A stretch of 64,000 nucleotides of DNA from Pseudactinotalea suaedae (GTDB taxonomy: Bacteria; Actinomycetota; Actinomycetes; Actinomycetales; Beutenbergiaceae): positions 186,001-250,000 of the forward strand of contig NZ_WNXY01000008.1 in NCBI RefSeq assembly GCF_009733815.1, given 5' to 3'. This document shows, piece by piece, positions 10,231 through 18,450 of this stretch (within the stretch, counting starts at the first letter, position 1; every line of letters begins with the position of its first letter). The translations under genes and the position numbers were made by a program. Under the pieces are notes generated by a model. It was not told the DNA's origin and did no database searches. It saw only the letters and a list, made by a program, of their open reading frames with translations.

Positions 10231-10277
10231 TTGCGATGCGGATCCGATGCACCTGGTACATCGGATCCGCATCGCAA
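10231..10277. terminator. Perfect 19-bp inverted repeat, probable operon terminator
   Basis: Arms 10231-10249 and 10259-10277 are exactly complementary (19 bp) around a 9-nt loop, starting TTGCGATGCGGATCC. It lies 36 nt after the stop of the giant operon. There is no T-run, which is common for terminators in high-GC actinomycetes. The arm contains a BamHI-type GGATCC palindrome. A mobile-element end or a protein-binding site is the alternative. Confidence 0.6.
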
Positions 10278-10355
10278 CGGGGGTCACGCGTGGTGGGGCG
10301 TCGCAGGCCGACGAACCGGCAGCCGGGCGGTCGCCTCGCCCGTCGCCAGGACCGG

Positions 10356-10384
10356 TTGCGCTTCACAACTGGCAGGGCTACGGT
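10356..10384 (+). promoter_or_regulatory. Candidate sigma-70-like promoter for the VOC gene
   Basis: TTGCGC at 10356-10361 and TACGGT at 10379-10384 are separated by 17 nt and lie about 43 nt before the ATG of the VOC-family gene. This is a pattern match only. Confidence 0.3.
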
Positions 10385-10426
10385 GGAGTGACCGCTTGCG
10401 AACTGCAACTAGTGAGGTGTTCGACG

Positions 10427-10759
10427 ATGATCCGCGGAGTGCTTGCCCACTGCACCGTGACCGATCTCGAGCGGGCGGAGGACTGGTACACCCGTCTCCT
10501 CGGCCGCGGACCTGACGCACGCCCGATGCCCGGACTGCTGGAATGGCGACTCGGTGAGGGCTTCGGCATGCAGGTGTGGTCCGAGCCCGACCGGGCCGGC
10601 GACTCCTGCGCCGTGCTCGAGATCGTCGACCTCGACGCCACGGCCGCCCGGCTCACGGCCGCCGGCCTCGAGCACGACGGTCCCCAGCCCGGCGGCGGGG
10701 CGAGGATCCTGCAGCTCACCGACCCCGACGGCAACCGCATCGTCCTCACCGGCGACTGA
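10427..10759 (+). CDS. VOC family (glyoxalase/bleomycin-resistance-like) protein
   Basis: A compact 110-residue protein with the vicinal-oxygen-chelate layout. It begins with a strand and helix (ITDLE-type VTDLERAEDWYTRLLG), has a central strand with acidic VLEIVDLDATAARLTAAG, and ends with the hallmark LQLTDPDGNRIVLTG, which carries a metal-site Glu/Asp region in family members. The ATG at 10427 follows a GAGG-containing leader. VOC proteins bind a metal and act on, or sequester, small molecules; the substrate cannot be deduced. It stands alone, convergent with the monooxygenase operon. Family call firm, function open. Confidence 0.85.
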   Translation: MIRGVLAHCTVTDLERAEDWYTRLLGRGPDARPMPGLLEWRLGEGFGMQVWSEPDRAGDSCAVLEIVDLDATAARLTAAGLEHDGPQPGGGARILQLTDPDGNRIVLTGD

Positions 10760-10778
10760 ACCCCCGCACCCGACACCA

Positions 10779-10796
10779 CGCGGCGTGCATGCCGCG
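10779..10796. terminator. Small hairpin between convergent genes
   Basis: CGCGGC (10779-10784) and GCCGCG (10791-10796) are complementary around GTGCAT. It lies between the convergent VOC and monooxygenase genes and could terminate in both directions. There is no T-tract. Confidence 0.35.
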
Positions 10797-10817
10797 ACCG
10801 CCCGAGCCGCTCGCTCA

Positions 10818-12242
10818 TCAGCCCTTCGTCGCGCGGTCGAAGTCCTCGAGCAGCCGCTCCGCCTGGTCGGCGAGCAGCCCGGCGCACACCCCGCGCACCA
10901 CGGTGTCGCTCCCGATCGGCAGCGAGTTGATGCCCGTGCACTGCGGGCCGACGCTCGGCCAGCCGACAGGCCCGAACAGATAGAGATTCCGCAGCCGCTC
11001 CGAGGCGGCGGCATCCCGCCCGACCACCCGCATCGTGGCGTCCAGCACCGGATACCGCGCCAGCGCGGCGCCCATCGGGTCGGTCGGGATAGCCACGTCT
11101 CGCGAGACCCATCGCGCCATGTCCCCGGCCACCGGAGCCAGCCACGGCACCGCGTCCACGTCGACCGCGAACCCGGTCGCCACCACGAGCAGGTCGAACG
11201 ACTCGACCGCGCCGTCGGCGGTCCGCAGCTCCAGCCCGTCCGCACCCTCACGAGCGCCCACGACCGCAGCACCCAGCCGCAGCTCGTACTGCTCGAACCG
11301 CGTGCACCGCGCCACCGAGTGGTCCGGCGGCGGCATCGGCAGCGACAGGAACCGGTGGGCGAGCTCGAACCGCACCCGCTCGGGCAGCGCCGCGAAGTGC
11401 CGGTAGACCCCGCGCGACTCCACCGCCCGGGCTGCGTTGACCGTCGGCAGCGCCGGCCGCCGCACCAGCTGCACCACCCGCTCCGCGCCCGCCTCGAGCG
11501 CGACCGCCGCGTTGTCGAACGCCGACGCCCCCGCCCCCAGCACCGCCACCCGGCTGCCCGCGAGCGCTGCCACGTCCAGGTGCCCGGAGGAGTGGATCCA
11601 CCGGTGCCGCGGCAGGTCGGCGACGAACGGCGGCAGCTGGGGCCCGCCGAAACCGTCGGTCCCGGTGGCCACGACCACCGCCCGCGCCCGCAGCACCTCC
11701 TCGGTGCCGCCGGCCACGACCCGCAGCGTCGCGGTGGACCCGTCGGTGTCGAGCGCGGTCACCTCGCAGCCGTTGCGCACCTCGATCCCGAACGTCTCCC
11801 GGACCCACAGCAGGTACGTCTGCCACATCTCGCGCGGGATCAGCCCGAGCCGCTCCCACGCCTGCTCCCCGTGCTGCGCCGCGTACCAGGACCGGAACGT
11901 GGCGCCCGGGATCCCGGCGTCGGGCCCGTGCAGGTCCTTGGCCGTGCGCAGCGTCTCCATCCGCGCCCACGTCACCCACGGCCCCTCTCGCCCGGCCGGC
12001 CCGCGGTCGAGCACCAGCACCCGCCTGACGCCCTCGTGCGTGAGCTTGGCCGCCGTCGTCAGGCCGGCCTGGCCACCGCCGATCACGACGGCGTCCCACC
12101 GGTCGTCCTCGGGCGTCCAGACCGTCTCGGGGTAGGCGATCAGCCGCCGCTGCGCCAGCACCTCGCGGCGCAGCGCGTCGAGCCCGATCGGGACCTCGGC
12201 GTCTGGCGGCGCGGCGCTGAGCAGCTCAGATGGTGTAGCCAC
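10818..12242 (-). CDS. FAD/NAD(P)H-dependent flavin monooxygenase
   Basis: A class B flavoprotein-monooxygenase-like protein. An FAD-binding GGGQAG sits near residues 55-60, preceded by a hydrophobic strand. A second Rossmann motif, VLGAGAS, near 235-240 should bind NADPH. ATG-type hinges (VATGTDG at about 192 and VVATGFAVD later) are also typical. The GTG at 12242 was chosen because it overlaps the upstream SDR by only 17 nt; an ATG at 12287 would overlap by 62 nt and give 489 residues. It is the last gene of a five-gene operon with a NitT/TauT-type importer and an SDR, so it probably oxidises the imported compound or a product of it. Sulfonates, amines or aromatics are possible substrates. 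Confidence 0.86.
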   Translation of the reverse strand: MATPSELLSAAPPDAEVPIGLDALRREVLAQRRLIAYPETVWTPEDDRWDAVVIGGGQAGLTTAAKLTHEGVRRVLVLDRGPAGREGPWVTWARMETLRTAKDLHGPDAGIPGATFRSWYAAQHGEQAWERLGLIPREMWQTYLLWVRETFGIEVRNGCEVTALDTDGSTATLRVVAGGTEEVLRARAVVVATGTDGFGGPQLPPFVADLPRHRWIHSSGHLDVAALAGSRVAVLGAGASAFDNAAVALEAGAERVVQLVRRPALPTVNAARAVESRGVYRHFAALPERVRFELAHRFLSLPMPPPDHSVARCTRFEQYELRLGAAVVGAREGADGLELRTADGAVESFDLLVVATGFAVDVDAVPWLAPVAGDMARWVSRDVAIPTDPMGAALARYPVLDATMRVVGRDAAASERLRNLYLFGPVGWPSVGPQCTGINSLPIGSDTVVRGVCAGLLADQAERLLEDFDRATKG

Positions 12243-12990
12243 CGTCGACCCCGATGACGGCTCCCGTGGTGTACGCGGCGTCGTCACGCACCAGCGCCGC
12301 CACGATCGCGGCCGTGTGCTCCGGCTTCGCGAGCTCCTTGATCGCCATGAAGGAGACCATGTGCGCGATCTTCTCCTCCGAGTGCCGCGCCAGCATCTCG
12401 GTCGCCGTGGGCCCGGGGTTGACCAGGTTCACCGTGATCCGCCGCGGCCCGAGGTCGCGCGCCATGCCCTTGGTCATCCCGATCAGCGCCGCCTTGCTGG
12501 TCGCGTACAGCGATCCCTCCTCGCGCGCCATCCGGGTGGCCACGGTGCTGCCGATGTGGACGATCCGACCGCCGTCGGGCATCACCGCGACCGCCGCCTG
12601 ACTGAGCATGAACGGCGCCACCACGTTGACCGCGAGCGTGCGTTGCACGTCCGCCACCGAGAACGAGCCGAACGGCTGGTAGTCGCTGATCGCGGCGTTG
12701 TTCACCAGGATGTCGAGCCCGCCGAGCTGCTCGACGGCGGTGCTCACCAGTGCCTGTGCCGTCACCGGGTCGCTCACGTCGCCCTGGAACGAGGCGGCCC
12801 GGCCGCCTGTGGCACGAACGCCGTCGACGACGTCCTTCGCCGAGGAGGTCGAGGACTCGGCGACGTAGGAGACCAGGACGGCTGCGCCGTCGTCGGCCAG
12901 GCGCTTCACGATGCCGCGGCCGATGCCGCGCGTGGAGCCCGTGACCACCGCGACCTTGCCCGCGAGCGGGCCGCCCGCGGGCTCAGTCAC
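12226..12990 (-). CDS. Short-chain dehydrogenase/reductase (SDR)
   Basis: A 254-residue classical SDR. It has the nucleotide motif TGSTRGIGRG (17-26), NNAA near 97-100, catalytic Ser148, Tyr162 and Lys166 in YATSK, and a C-terminal GAVIGVDGGYTI typical of FabG-like enzymes. It should reduce or oxidise a carbonyl/alcohol with NAD(P)H. The GTG start overlaps the stop of the upstream solute-binding-protein gene by eight nt, so it is coupled to the transporter genes. The substrate is not evident. The family assignment is firm; a role with the neighbouring monooxygenase in catabolism of the imported molecule is inferred. Confidence 0.9.
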   Translation of the reverse strand: MTEPAGGPLAGKVAVVTGSTRGIGRGIVKRLADDGAAVLVSYVAESSTSSAKDVVDGVRATGGRAASFQGDVSDPVTAQALVSTAVEQLGGLDILVNNAAISDYQPFGSFSVADVQRTLAVNVVAPFMLSQAAVAVMPDGGRIVHIGSTVATRMAREEGSLYATSKAALIGMTKGMARDLGPRRITVNLVNPGPTATEMLARHSEEKIAHMVSFMAIKELAKPEHTAAIVAALVRDDAAYTTGAVIGVDGGYTI

Positions 12991-13975
12991 CGAGCACGCC
13001 CTCCAGGGCGGTGGTGTCGATCGCGACGTTCAGGTCGGGGACGTCCGGGAGCGTGCCGGCCTCGACCAGCGCCTCGCCGAGGGAGTCCATCCACGCGATG
13101 TCGGACTCGGTCGGGATGGTGAGCGCGTAGTCGCGGCGCTCGATCGTGATGTCCGCCGCCTCCGGGCTCATGCCGGTGGCCTCGGCCATGTACGCGGCGG
13201 CGTCGGCGGGGTTCTCGTTGACCCAGGTCACCGAGGCGTCGTAGCCGGTGAGGAACGCCTGCACGGCCTCCGGGTTCTCCTCGATGTAGTCCTCGCGGGC
13301 CACGATCACGATCGGGTTGAGGAAGAAGTCCGTGCCGTCGACGACGACGTCGGCCAGGTCCTCGAGCTGGGCCTGGGCGTAGAACGGGTCCCAGGTGTAC
13401 CAGGCGTCGATCGCGCCCGAGGTGAGGGCGGCCAGGCCGGCGTCCGGCGGCACCTGGATGTAGTCGATGTAGTCACCCGGGAGGTCGGCGTTCGCCAGCA
13501 TCAGCGCGAGGAACGGCGCGAGCGCGGAGCTGAAGCCGCCCACGGTGAGGCCCTGCAGGTCCTCGATGCTGTCGATCCCGGACCCCGGGGGCACGAGGAT
13601 CGCGTGGGTCTCCGGGCTGGTCTCGGTCATCGCGATGATGCGGGCGTTGGTGGCGCCGAGCATCGCCGGCGGGTCGTAGCCGCCGATGACGAGGTCGACG
13701 TTGCCCGAGGCGAGGGCGGAGACGCCGTCGGCGCCCGAGGAGACGAACTCCACCGTCATGCCGGAGGCGTCCTGACCGAACGGCTCGTCGAACAGGCCCA
13801 GCTCCAGGCCGGAGGGGAGCGCGGGGTAGGACACCACGGTGGCGACGTTGGGCAGGTCGATCGCGCCGCCGTCCTCGCTCGAGCCGCCACCGCTCTCGGC
13901 GTCGTTGTTGCACGCGGCGAGCGTGAGCACGGTGGCCGCGGTGGCGGCCAGGGCGATGAGGGGACGAGTGCGCAT
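12983..13975 (-). CDS. NitT/TauT-type ABC transporter substrate-binding lipoprotein
   Basis: A 330-residue extracytoplasmic binding protein. The N-terminus has a charged start, a hydrophobic core and a lipobox ending LTLAAC, predicting a lipid-anchored protein. The body matches the SsuA/TauA-like periplasmic binding fold, with features such as SIEDLQGLTVGG and a late helix set VEAGTLPDVPDLN typical of this family. It is followed (upstream in the operon) by matching ATPase and permease genes. Family members bind sulfonates, nitrate, taurine, pyrimidine precursors or aromatics; the ligand here is unknown. The monooxygenase and SDR downstream argue for an oxidised organic ligand. Confidence 0.9.
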   Translation of the reverse strand: MRTRPLIALAATAATVLTLAACNNDAESGGGSSEDGGAIDLPNVATVVSYPALPSGLELGLFDEPFGQDASGMTVEFVSSGADGVSALASGNVDLVIGGYDPPAMLGATNARIIAMTETSPETHAILVPPGSGIDSIEDLQGLTVGGFSSALAPFLALMLANADLPGDYIDYIQVPPDAGLAALTSGAIDAWYTWDPFYAQAQLEDLADVVVDGTDFFLNPIVIVAREDYIEENPEAVQAFLTGYDASVTWVNENPADAAAYMAEATGMSPEAADITIERRDYALTIPTESDIAWMDSLGEALVEAGTLPDVPDLNVAIDTTALEGVLGD

Positions 13976-14022
13976 GGGGGTTGCTCCGAGTGGGGTGGGG
14001 GTGGCGTGGGCCGGTGGCCGGG

Positions 14023-14766
14023 TCAGTGGACGAGAGAGAACTGGGCCAGCAGCGAGGCGCGCACGTGCGCGAACTCGTCGGAGGCGCGGTTCCGGGGGAA
14101 GGGCAGCGCGATGTCCTCGACGTGCCGCACGCGCCCGGGGCGGGCGGCCATCACGACGACGCGGTCGGCCAGCACCACGGCCTCCTCGATGTCGTGGGTG
14201 ACGAGGAGGGCGGTGGTGTTGTGCTGACGCCAGACCTCACGCAGCGCGTCCTGCATCTCGATGCGGGTGAAGGCGTCGAGGGCGCCGAAGGGCTCGTCGA
14301 GGAGGAGCACGTCGGGGCGGGGTGCGAGGGCGCGCGCGATCGCGGCGCGCTGCGCCATGCCGCCGGAGAGCTCGTGCGGGTGGGCTCCTGCGAACGCCTC
14401 GAGGTGCATCAGCGTGAGCAGCTCGTCGGCGCGCTCGCGCTGCTGGGCGGCGGTGCCGACGAACCCGAACAGGATGTTCTGGCGCACCGTGAGCCAGGGG
14501 AGCAACCGGTGCTCCTGGAACACCATGCCGGCCTCGGTGCTGGGCGCGCTGACGCGGCGCTCGCCCACGTGGACCTCACCGGTGTAGTCGGTGTCGAGCC
14601 CCGCGATGCAGCGCAGCACGGTGGACTTGCCGCAGCCGGAGGGGCCCACGAGGGCGACGAACTCGCCGGCCTTGACGTCGAAGGTCGCGCCCTGCAGGGC
14701 CACGACGTCGCCGTTGCGTCCGGAGAAGACCCGGCTCACGCCGTCGACCGTGATCGAGGTGCTCAT
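14023..14766 (-). CDS. NitT/TauT-type ABC transporter ATP-binding protein
   Basis: A 247-residue ABC ATPase of the SsuB/TauB group. Walker A is GPSGCGKST, the Q-loop precedes HRLLPWLTV, the signature is LSGGMAQR, Walker B is VLLLDEPFGALD, and the switch histidine is in LVTHDIEEAV. LPWLTV and the GMAQR signature are characteristic of nitrate/sulfonate/taurine importers. It lies between the permease (4-nt gap) and the binding protein and should power import through the neighbouring permease. Confidence 0.92.
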   Translation of the reverse strand: MSTSITVDGVSRVFSGRNGDVVALQGATFDVKAGEFVALVGPSGCGKSTVLRCIAGLDTDYTGEVHVGERRVSAPSTEAGMVFQEHRLLPWLTVRQNILFGFVGTAAQQRERADELLTLMHLEAFAGAHPHELSGGMAQRAAIARALAPRPDVLLLDEPFGALDAFTRIEMQDALREVWRQHNTTALLVTHDIEEAVVLADRVVVMAARPGRVRHVEDIALPFPRNRASDEFAHVRASLLAQFSLVH

Positions 14767-14770
14767 GGGC

Positions 14771-15595
14771 TCACATCTCCCGCTCGATGGTGTCGCGCCA
14801 GTCGAGGAGGCGGCGCTCCAGGAGGCGCACCAGGGAGTCGACGACCTTGCCGACGACGGCGAACACGATCAGGGCCGCGAGCACCACGTCCACGCGGACG
14901 TACTCGCGACCGGTCTGCATCCAGTACCCGACGCCGGAGTTCGCGCCGGTCAGCTCGGCGATGACCAGCGCGAGCCAGGCGATGCCGAGCCCCAGGCGGA
15001 TGCCCTGCAGGATGCTCGGCATCGCGCCGGGGACGACGATCCGCCGCAGCGTGGCGAGCGTGGACAGCTCGTACATCCGGCCGACCTCGAGGAGCTTGCG
15101 GTCGATGCTGCGGATGCCGTGGTACATCTGGATGTAGACCTGGAAGAACGTCGCGAACGCGATGAGGATGACCTTGGGCAGCTCGCCCAGGCCGAACCAG
15201 ACGATGAACAGCGGCACCAGACCCATGATCGGGACGGTGCGCAGCATCTGCACGGTCGGGTCCAGGAGCCGCTCGAAGAACGAGGACAGCCCGGTCACCG
15301 CGCCCAGCGCGAGGCCGAGCACGGCACCGATCGCGAACCCGAGCAGCCAGCGGCCCACGCTGGTGCCGAGGTGCATCGGCAGGGTGCCGTCGAGCGTGCT
15401 GGTCCACAGGGTCTGCACCACCTCGACCGGCGAGGAGAACAGGATCGGGTTGACCCACTCGAACGTGTAGGCCAGGTACCAGAAGACCAGGATCGCGACC
15501 GGGACGAGCCAGCCGATCGGGAAGCCGCGACGGCGGGACCGGCGCCTGGGCTGCGGGGTGGTGGCCGTGTCGAGGGCGGCGGCGTCGACGGCCAT
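14771..15595 (-). CDS. NitT/TauT-type ABC transporter permease
   Basis: A 274-residue integral membrane protein with about six hydrophobic segments. An N-terminal basic stretch (PRRRSRRRG) precedes the first helix. The cytoplasmic coupling loop has the EAA-like region around VGRMYELSTLATLRRIVVPGA, typical of BPD_transp_1 permeases of the SsuC/TauC type. It is the first gene of the minus-strand operon and sits next to the ATPase, with which it would form a homodimeric importer core. Confidence 0.9.
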   Translation of the reverse strand: MAVDAAALDTATTPQPRRRSRRRGFPIGWLVPVAILVFWYLAYTFEWVNPILFSSPVEVVQTLWTSTLDGTLPMHLGTSVGRWLLGFAIGAVLGLALGAVTGLSSFFERLLDPTVQMLRTVPIMGLVPLFIVWFGLGELPKVILIAFATFFQVYIQMYHGIRSIDRKLLEVGRMYELSTLATLRRIVVPGAMPSILQGIRLGLGIAWLALVIAELTGANSGVGYWMQTGREYVRVDVVLAALIVFAVVGKVVDSLVRLLERRLLDWRDTIEREM

Positions 15596-15929
15596 CAGCG
15601 TCCCTCGGTGTTGGTGGTGCGGGCGGTGGGGCGGCCCGTGCGCGCGCCGGGTGGGCTCACAGCCACTCCTCTCGGGCCCGGGTGACCCGGAGCGCGCCGG
15701 AGCGAGCCAGGGTCACCGCGACGTGATCACGCGCGAAGATGCGCGTGACCCCTTAGTACAGGTTTCAAGCACGCCCCGCGACCGCCGTCCGGCTGGTCTC
15801 ACATGGTGGCGGCCTTGATCGGGCCAACGACGGGGTTTTACCCAGGTTGTCCACAGGGTGTGGACGAGCCCTGCGAGAAGCGCGTCGTCGTCGCTAGCGT
15901 CCTTCAGGACCGAGGGAGGGGGCGCGGGG
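15596..15929. promoter_or_regulatory. Divergent intergenic region with an inverted repeat
   Basis: This 334-nt gene-free stretch separates the minus-strand importer operon from the plus-strand toxin locus, so it should carry two promoters. An 8-bp perfect repeat, TCACGCGC (15727-15734) and GCGCGTGA (15741-15748), extends to 9 of 10 bp. On the minus strand a TACTAA hexamer lies just upstream of it, where a -10 would place the hairpin in the 5' leader. I see no match to a riboswitch I could name. Confidence 0.4.
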
Positions 15930-16292
15930 ATGGCGCGATGGGAGCTGGATCCGGAGCGGGTGCGCGGGGTGCTGCGCGCCGTCGAGCAACGACGCACGGA
16001 GCTGGATCAGGCGCTGCGCGAGACGCGGGTGTCGGGCGTGGTGCTCGACGTCTCGGGCGGCGGATGGCCGGTCGCGGCGGTCCCGGCCGCCGTCGAGGGC
16101 TTGCTCGCCGACCAGGTCGCGCGGCTGACCCGGATGCGCCAGCACATCGACGCCGGCGTGGTGGGAACCTCGCTCGCCGTCGCGGCCTACGAGGCGGGCC
16201 AGGAGGACATGGCCGCGACGTTCCAGCAGCAGGCGCTGACGGCGGCCGAGTCGGGCGACCTGGCGCCGTTCGTCCCGTATCTGGAGCCGTGA
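15930..16292 (+). CDS. Small helical WXG100/DUF6507-like partner of the toxin
   Basis: A 120-residue, mostly helical protein that begins ARWELDPERVRGVLRAVEQRR, like DUF6507-type proteins, with a central GGGW bend between two helical halves. These are the features of WXG100/ESAT-6-like secretion partners. The ATG at 15930 was chosen because it follows a strong GGAGGGGGCG ribosome site; an in-frame start further upstream lacks one. It is one nt ahead of the large toxin gene, so the two are co-expressed, and it likely helps target the toxin to a type VII (Esx) secretion system. No Esx machinery is in this window. The family name is tentative. Confidence 0.72.
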   Translation: MARWELDPERVRGVLRAVEQRRTELDQALRETRVSGVVLDVSGGGWPVAAVPAAVEGLLADQVARLTRMRQHIDAGVVGTSLAVAAYEAGQEDMAATFQQQALTAAESGDLAPFVPYLEP

Positions 16293-16293
16293 C

Positions 16294-18450
16294 GTGGGGT
16301 TGTCACCGATCCTCGAGTCCGCCGGGGGAGGAGGCGCGCGGGAGTGCACCGGGGCTGACGGGCTGATCGACCCGGCGGGGTTCGCGTGCGGCGCCTCGGA
16401 CCTGCAGCCCTCGCGGGTCGAGATGGCGGCCGACGACCTGACGCGCCTCGGTTCGGCGGTCCGCTGGGAGATGACCGGCATCGCCGCCGAGTGGGCGGGG
16501 ATGCGCCCCTGGTACGTGGCACCGGAGCGGGACCGGTTGCTGGCGCTGATGGAGGCGCCCACCGACGACGCCCGCCGCCTCGAGGAGCAGCTGCGCGCGG
16601 CGGCACGGCTGCTGGTGACCTACGCGGGTGAGCTGGCGGGCATCCAGCGCACGCTCGCGGACCTGGAGTGGCGGGCGTCGGCGTTCCGGGAGCGGGTGCG
16701 GCACGGCGTGATGGTCCCGGTGTCGGAGAGCGGGCGACCCACGCTGCTGCAGACGGTCGTCGGGCTGGTCGGCGGGCCCGAGCCCGAGGTGCTCGTGCAC
16801 TGGCGCGAGTCGGCAGAGGCGGTCGCGGAGAACGAGGCGTTGCTGGCCGAGTACTGGCAGATCCTGGAGCGGCTGAGCACGGCGGCCGACGAGGTCGAGA
16901 ACGGCATCCGAGCACTGCTCAGGGACACCGCGCTGGTCGAGGACACCCACCCGGTCCCGGCCGAGGCGTTCGACGCGCCCTATCTCGAGATGCCGTGGGG
17001 CTGGCCGGCGACGGAGGAGATGAACGTCGTCGAGGACATCGCCGAGGGCGGGCGGCGCATCTGGGACGGGCTCCTCGCGTTCCTGCCGCTGTTGGGCATC
17101 GATCCGACGACCGGGGTGCACAGCCTCGGCACCGCCGCCCAGTCCTGGCTCGGCGTGGGGAACCTGCTCGGCTCGGTGATGGTGGCGGCCGCCTACCCCG
17201 AGGCCAGGATGGAGCGCTGGGGCCTGGCGCAGCTCCCGTGGTTGCAGGATCGGTACCGCACGGCGGAGTCGGCCGGGCTGATGGTCGGCTACGACGCCGC
17301 CGCAGCGGACGCGGGCGAGTCGGCCTGGCACGGGTGGCGGGACAACCCGTGGGCCACCGGGATGGATGCCGGCTTCAACGTGCTCTCGATGGTGGCACCG
17401 GGCGCCGGGGCGGCGCGCTTCGCGACGTTGTCCGCGCGCCCAGCCCGCTGGGCGCGCATCACCGGGCTGGGCGCGGACTTCCTCGTTCCCGGTGGCTCCT
17501 TCGCCGTGGCGAGCGCCGCCCGGGTCACGGGGAACCTGGCCGACCTGGCGCGCTTCGGCGACCACCTCCCGGGGGTCGCGGTCCGACAAGCCGGCGCCGT
17601 CGACGCGTTCACCCACACCCCCGCCTCGGACCACCTCTTCGGGTCGACGACGGCGGAGCGGCCCGGTGGTGTCGACACCGTCGACGAGGTGGCCGGTTCG
17701 GATGAGGTGCCTGCGGGCTCGGACGCCTGGGAGCCGACCGCCGAGCCCGATCTCGACGGCGCACCCCCGCAGCAGCCGCCCAACGACCCACCGGGAACCG
17801 GCGGAGGTGACGGGACCCCGGGCGATGGCGCCGGCGATGATCCTGCCGACGGCGACGACGCGCCCCCGGTCCGGCCCGAGCTGCTCTCTCCGTGGCACCC
17901 GGGCGTGGTCTCGTCCGTCGAACCGCTGTATCCCGACCTGGAGTGGGCGCAGACCTACGGGTCGGGTGACGTGCACCTGCCTGGGTGGGATCCGCCGCGG
18001 ACTCCCGCCGACACGTTCACCCCTGGCTCCGGCGGGCACGGCTGGTACGCGGAGATCCGTGAGGTGAGCAAGCCGTCATTTCAGTACCAGATGCAGGTCT
18101 CCGGGCTACGTCCCGATGCAGCAGGCCGGTTGCCGGAGTACTACCGGACGACGCCGGCCGGCCGCGAGATCAGCTACGACGGAATGGTCATGCGTGGAGA
18201 CATCGCCGTGCATCAGGAGATGAAGAATGGGTGGGACGACATCGCGTTCACACCCAACTCCGCCAAAGTGGAACAGATCCTCGACAAGTGGATCGAGCAA
18301 GCCCAGGACCAGGTCGGCGGCCTGCCGCCGAACGGTGTCCTTGAGTGGCACTGCTCCAACCCGCACACCGCAGCCGCTCTGCGCGCGGTCTTCGCGGATA
18401 GGCAGTACCAACTCGGCGATGTCGTCGTTCTCTACACTCCGGTCTTGTGA
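16294..18450 (+). CDS. Polymorphic toxin with a C-terminal Tox-REase-5-like nuclease domain
   Basis: A 718-residue modular effector. The N-terminal 280 residues are helical, LXG/WXG-like, and contain LWRASAFRER-type coiled segments. A central hydrophobic region (LLAFLPLLGI, LLGSVMVAAA) follows. Residues about 470-535 form an acidic, Pro/Gly-rich linker. The tip, from roughly 590, resembles restriction-endonuclease-fold toxin 5: FQYQMQVSG, then EYYRT, ISYDGM, and HQEMKNGWDD, where an (E/Q)xK core is expected. The GTG start lies two nt after the WXG-like gene. Base composition drops noticeably over the last 400 nt and into the next gene, as expected for exchangeable toxin tips. It is predicted to be exported and to cleave DNA in competitors. 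Confidence 0.8.
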   Translation: MGLSPILESAGGGGARECTGADGLIDPAGFACGASDLQPSRVEMAADDLTRLGSAVRWEMTGIAAEWAGMRPWYVAPERDRLLALMEAPTDDARRLEEQLRAAARLLVTYAGELAGIQRTLADLEWRASAFRERVRHGVMVPVSESGRPTLLQTVVGLVGGPEPEVLVHWRESAEAVAENEALLAEYWQILERLSTAADEVENGIRALLRDTALVEDTHPVPAEAFDAPYLEMPWGWPATEEMNVVEDIAEGGRRIWDGLLAFLPLLGIDPTTGVHSLGTAAQSWLGVGNLLGSVMVAAAYPEARMERWGLAQLPWLQDRYRTAESAGLMVGYDAAAADAGESAWHGWRDNPWATGMDAGFNVLSMVAPGAGAARFATLSARPARWARITGLGADFLVPGGSFAVASAARVTGNLADLARFGDHLPGVAVRQAGAVDAFTHTPASDHLFGSTTAERPGGVDTVDEVAGSDEVPAGSDAWEPTAEPDLDGAPPQQPPNDPPGTGGGDGTPGDGAGDDPADGDDAPPVRPELLSPWHPGVVSSVEPLYPDLEWAQTYGSGDVHLPGWDPPRTPADTFTPGSGGHGWYAEIREVSKPSFQYQMQVSGLRPDAAGRLPEYYRTTPAGREISYDGMVMRGDIAVHQEMKNGWDDIAFTPNSAKVEQILDKWIEQAQDQVGGLPPNGVLEWHCSNPHTAAALRAVFADRQYQLGDVVVLYTPVL

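Noticed and set aside
12911-14227. 438-codon plus-strand frame over the NitT/TauT operon
   Set aside because: Antisense shadow of binding protein and ATPase, with no domain of its own.
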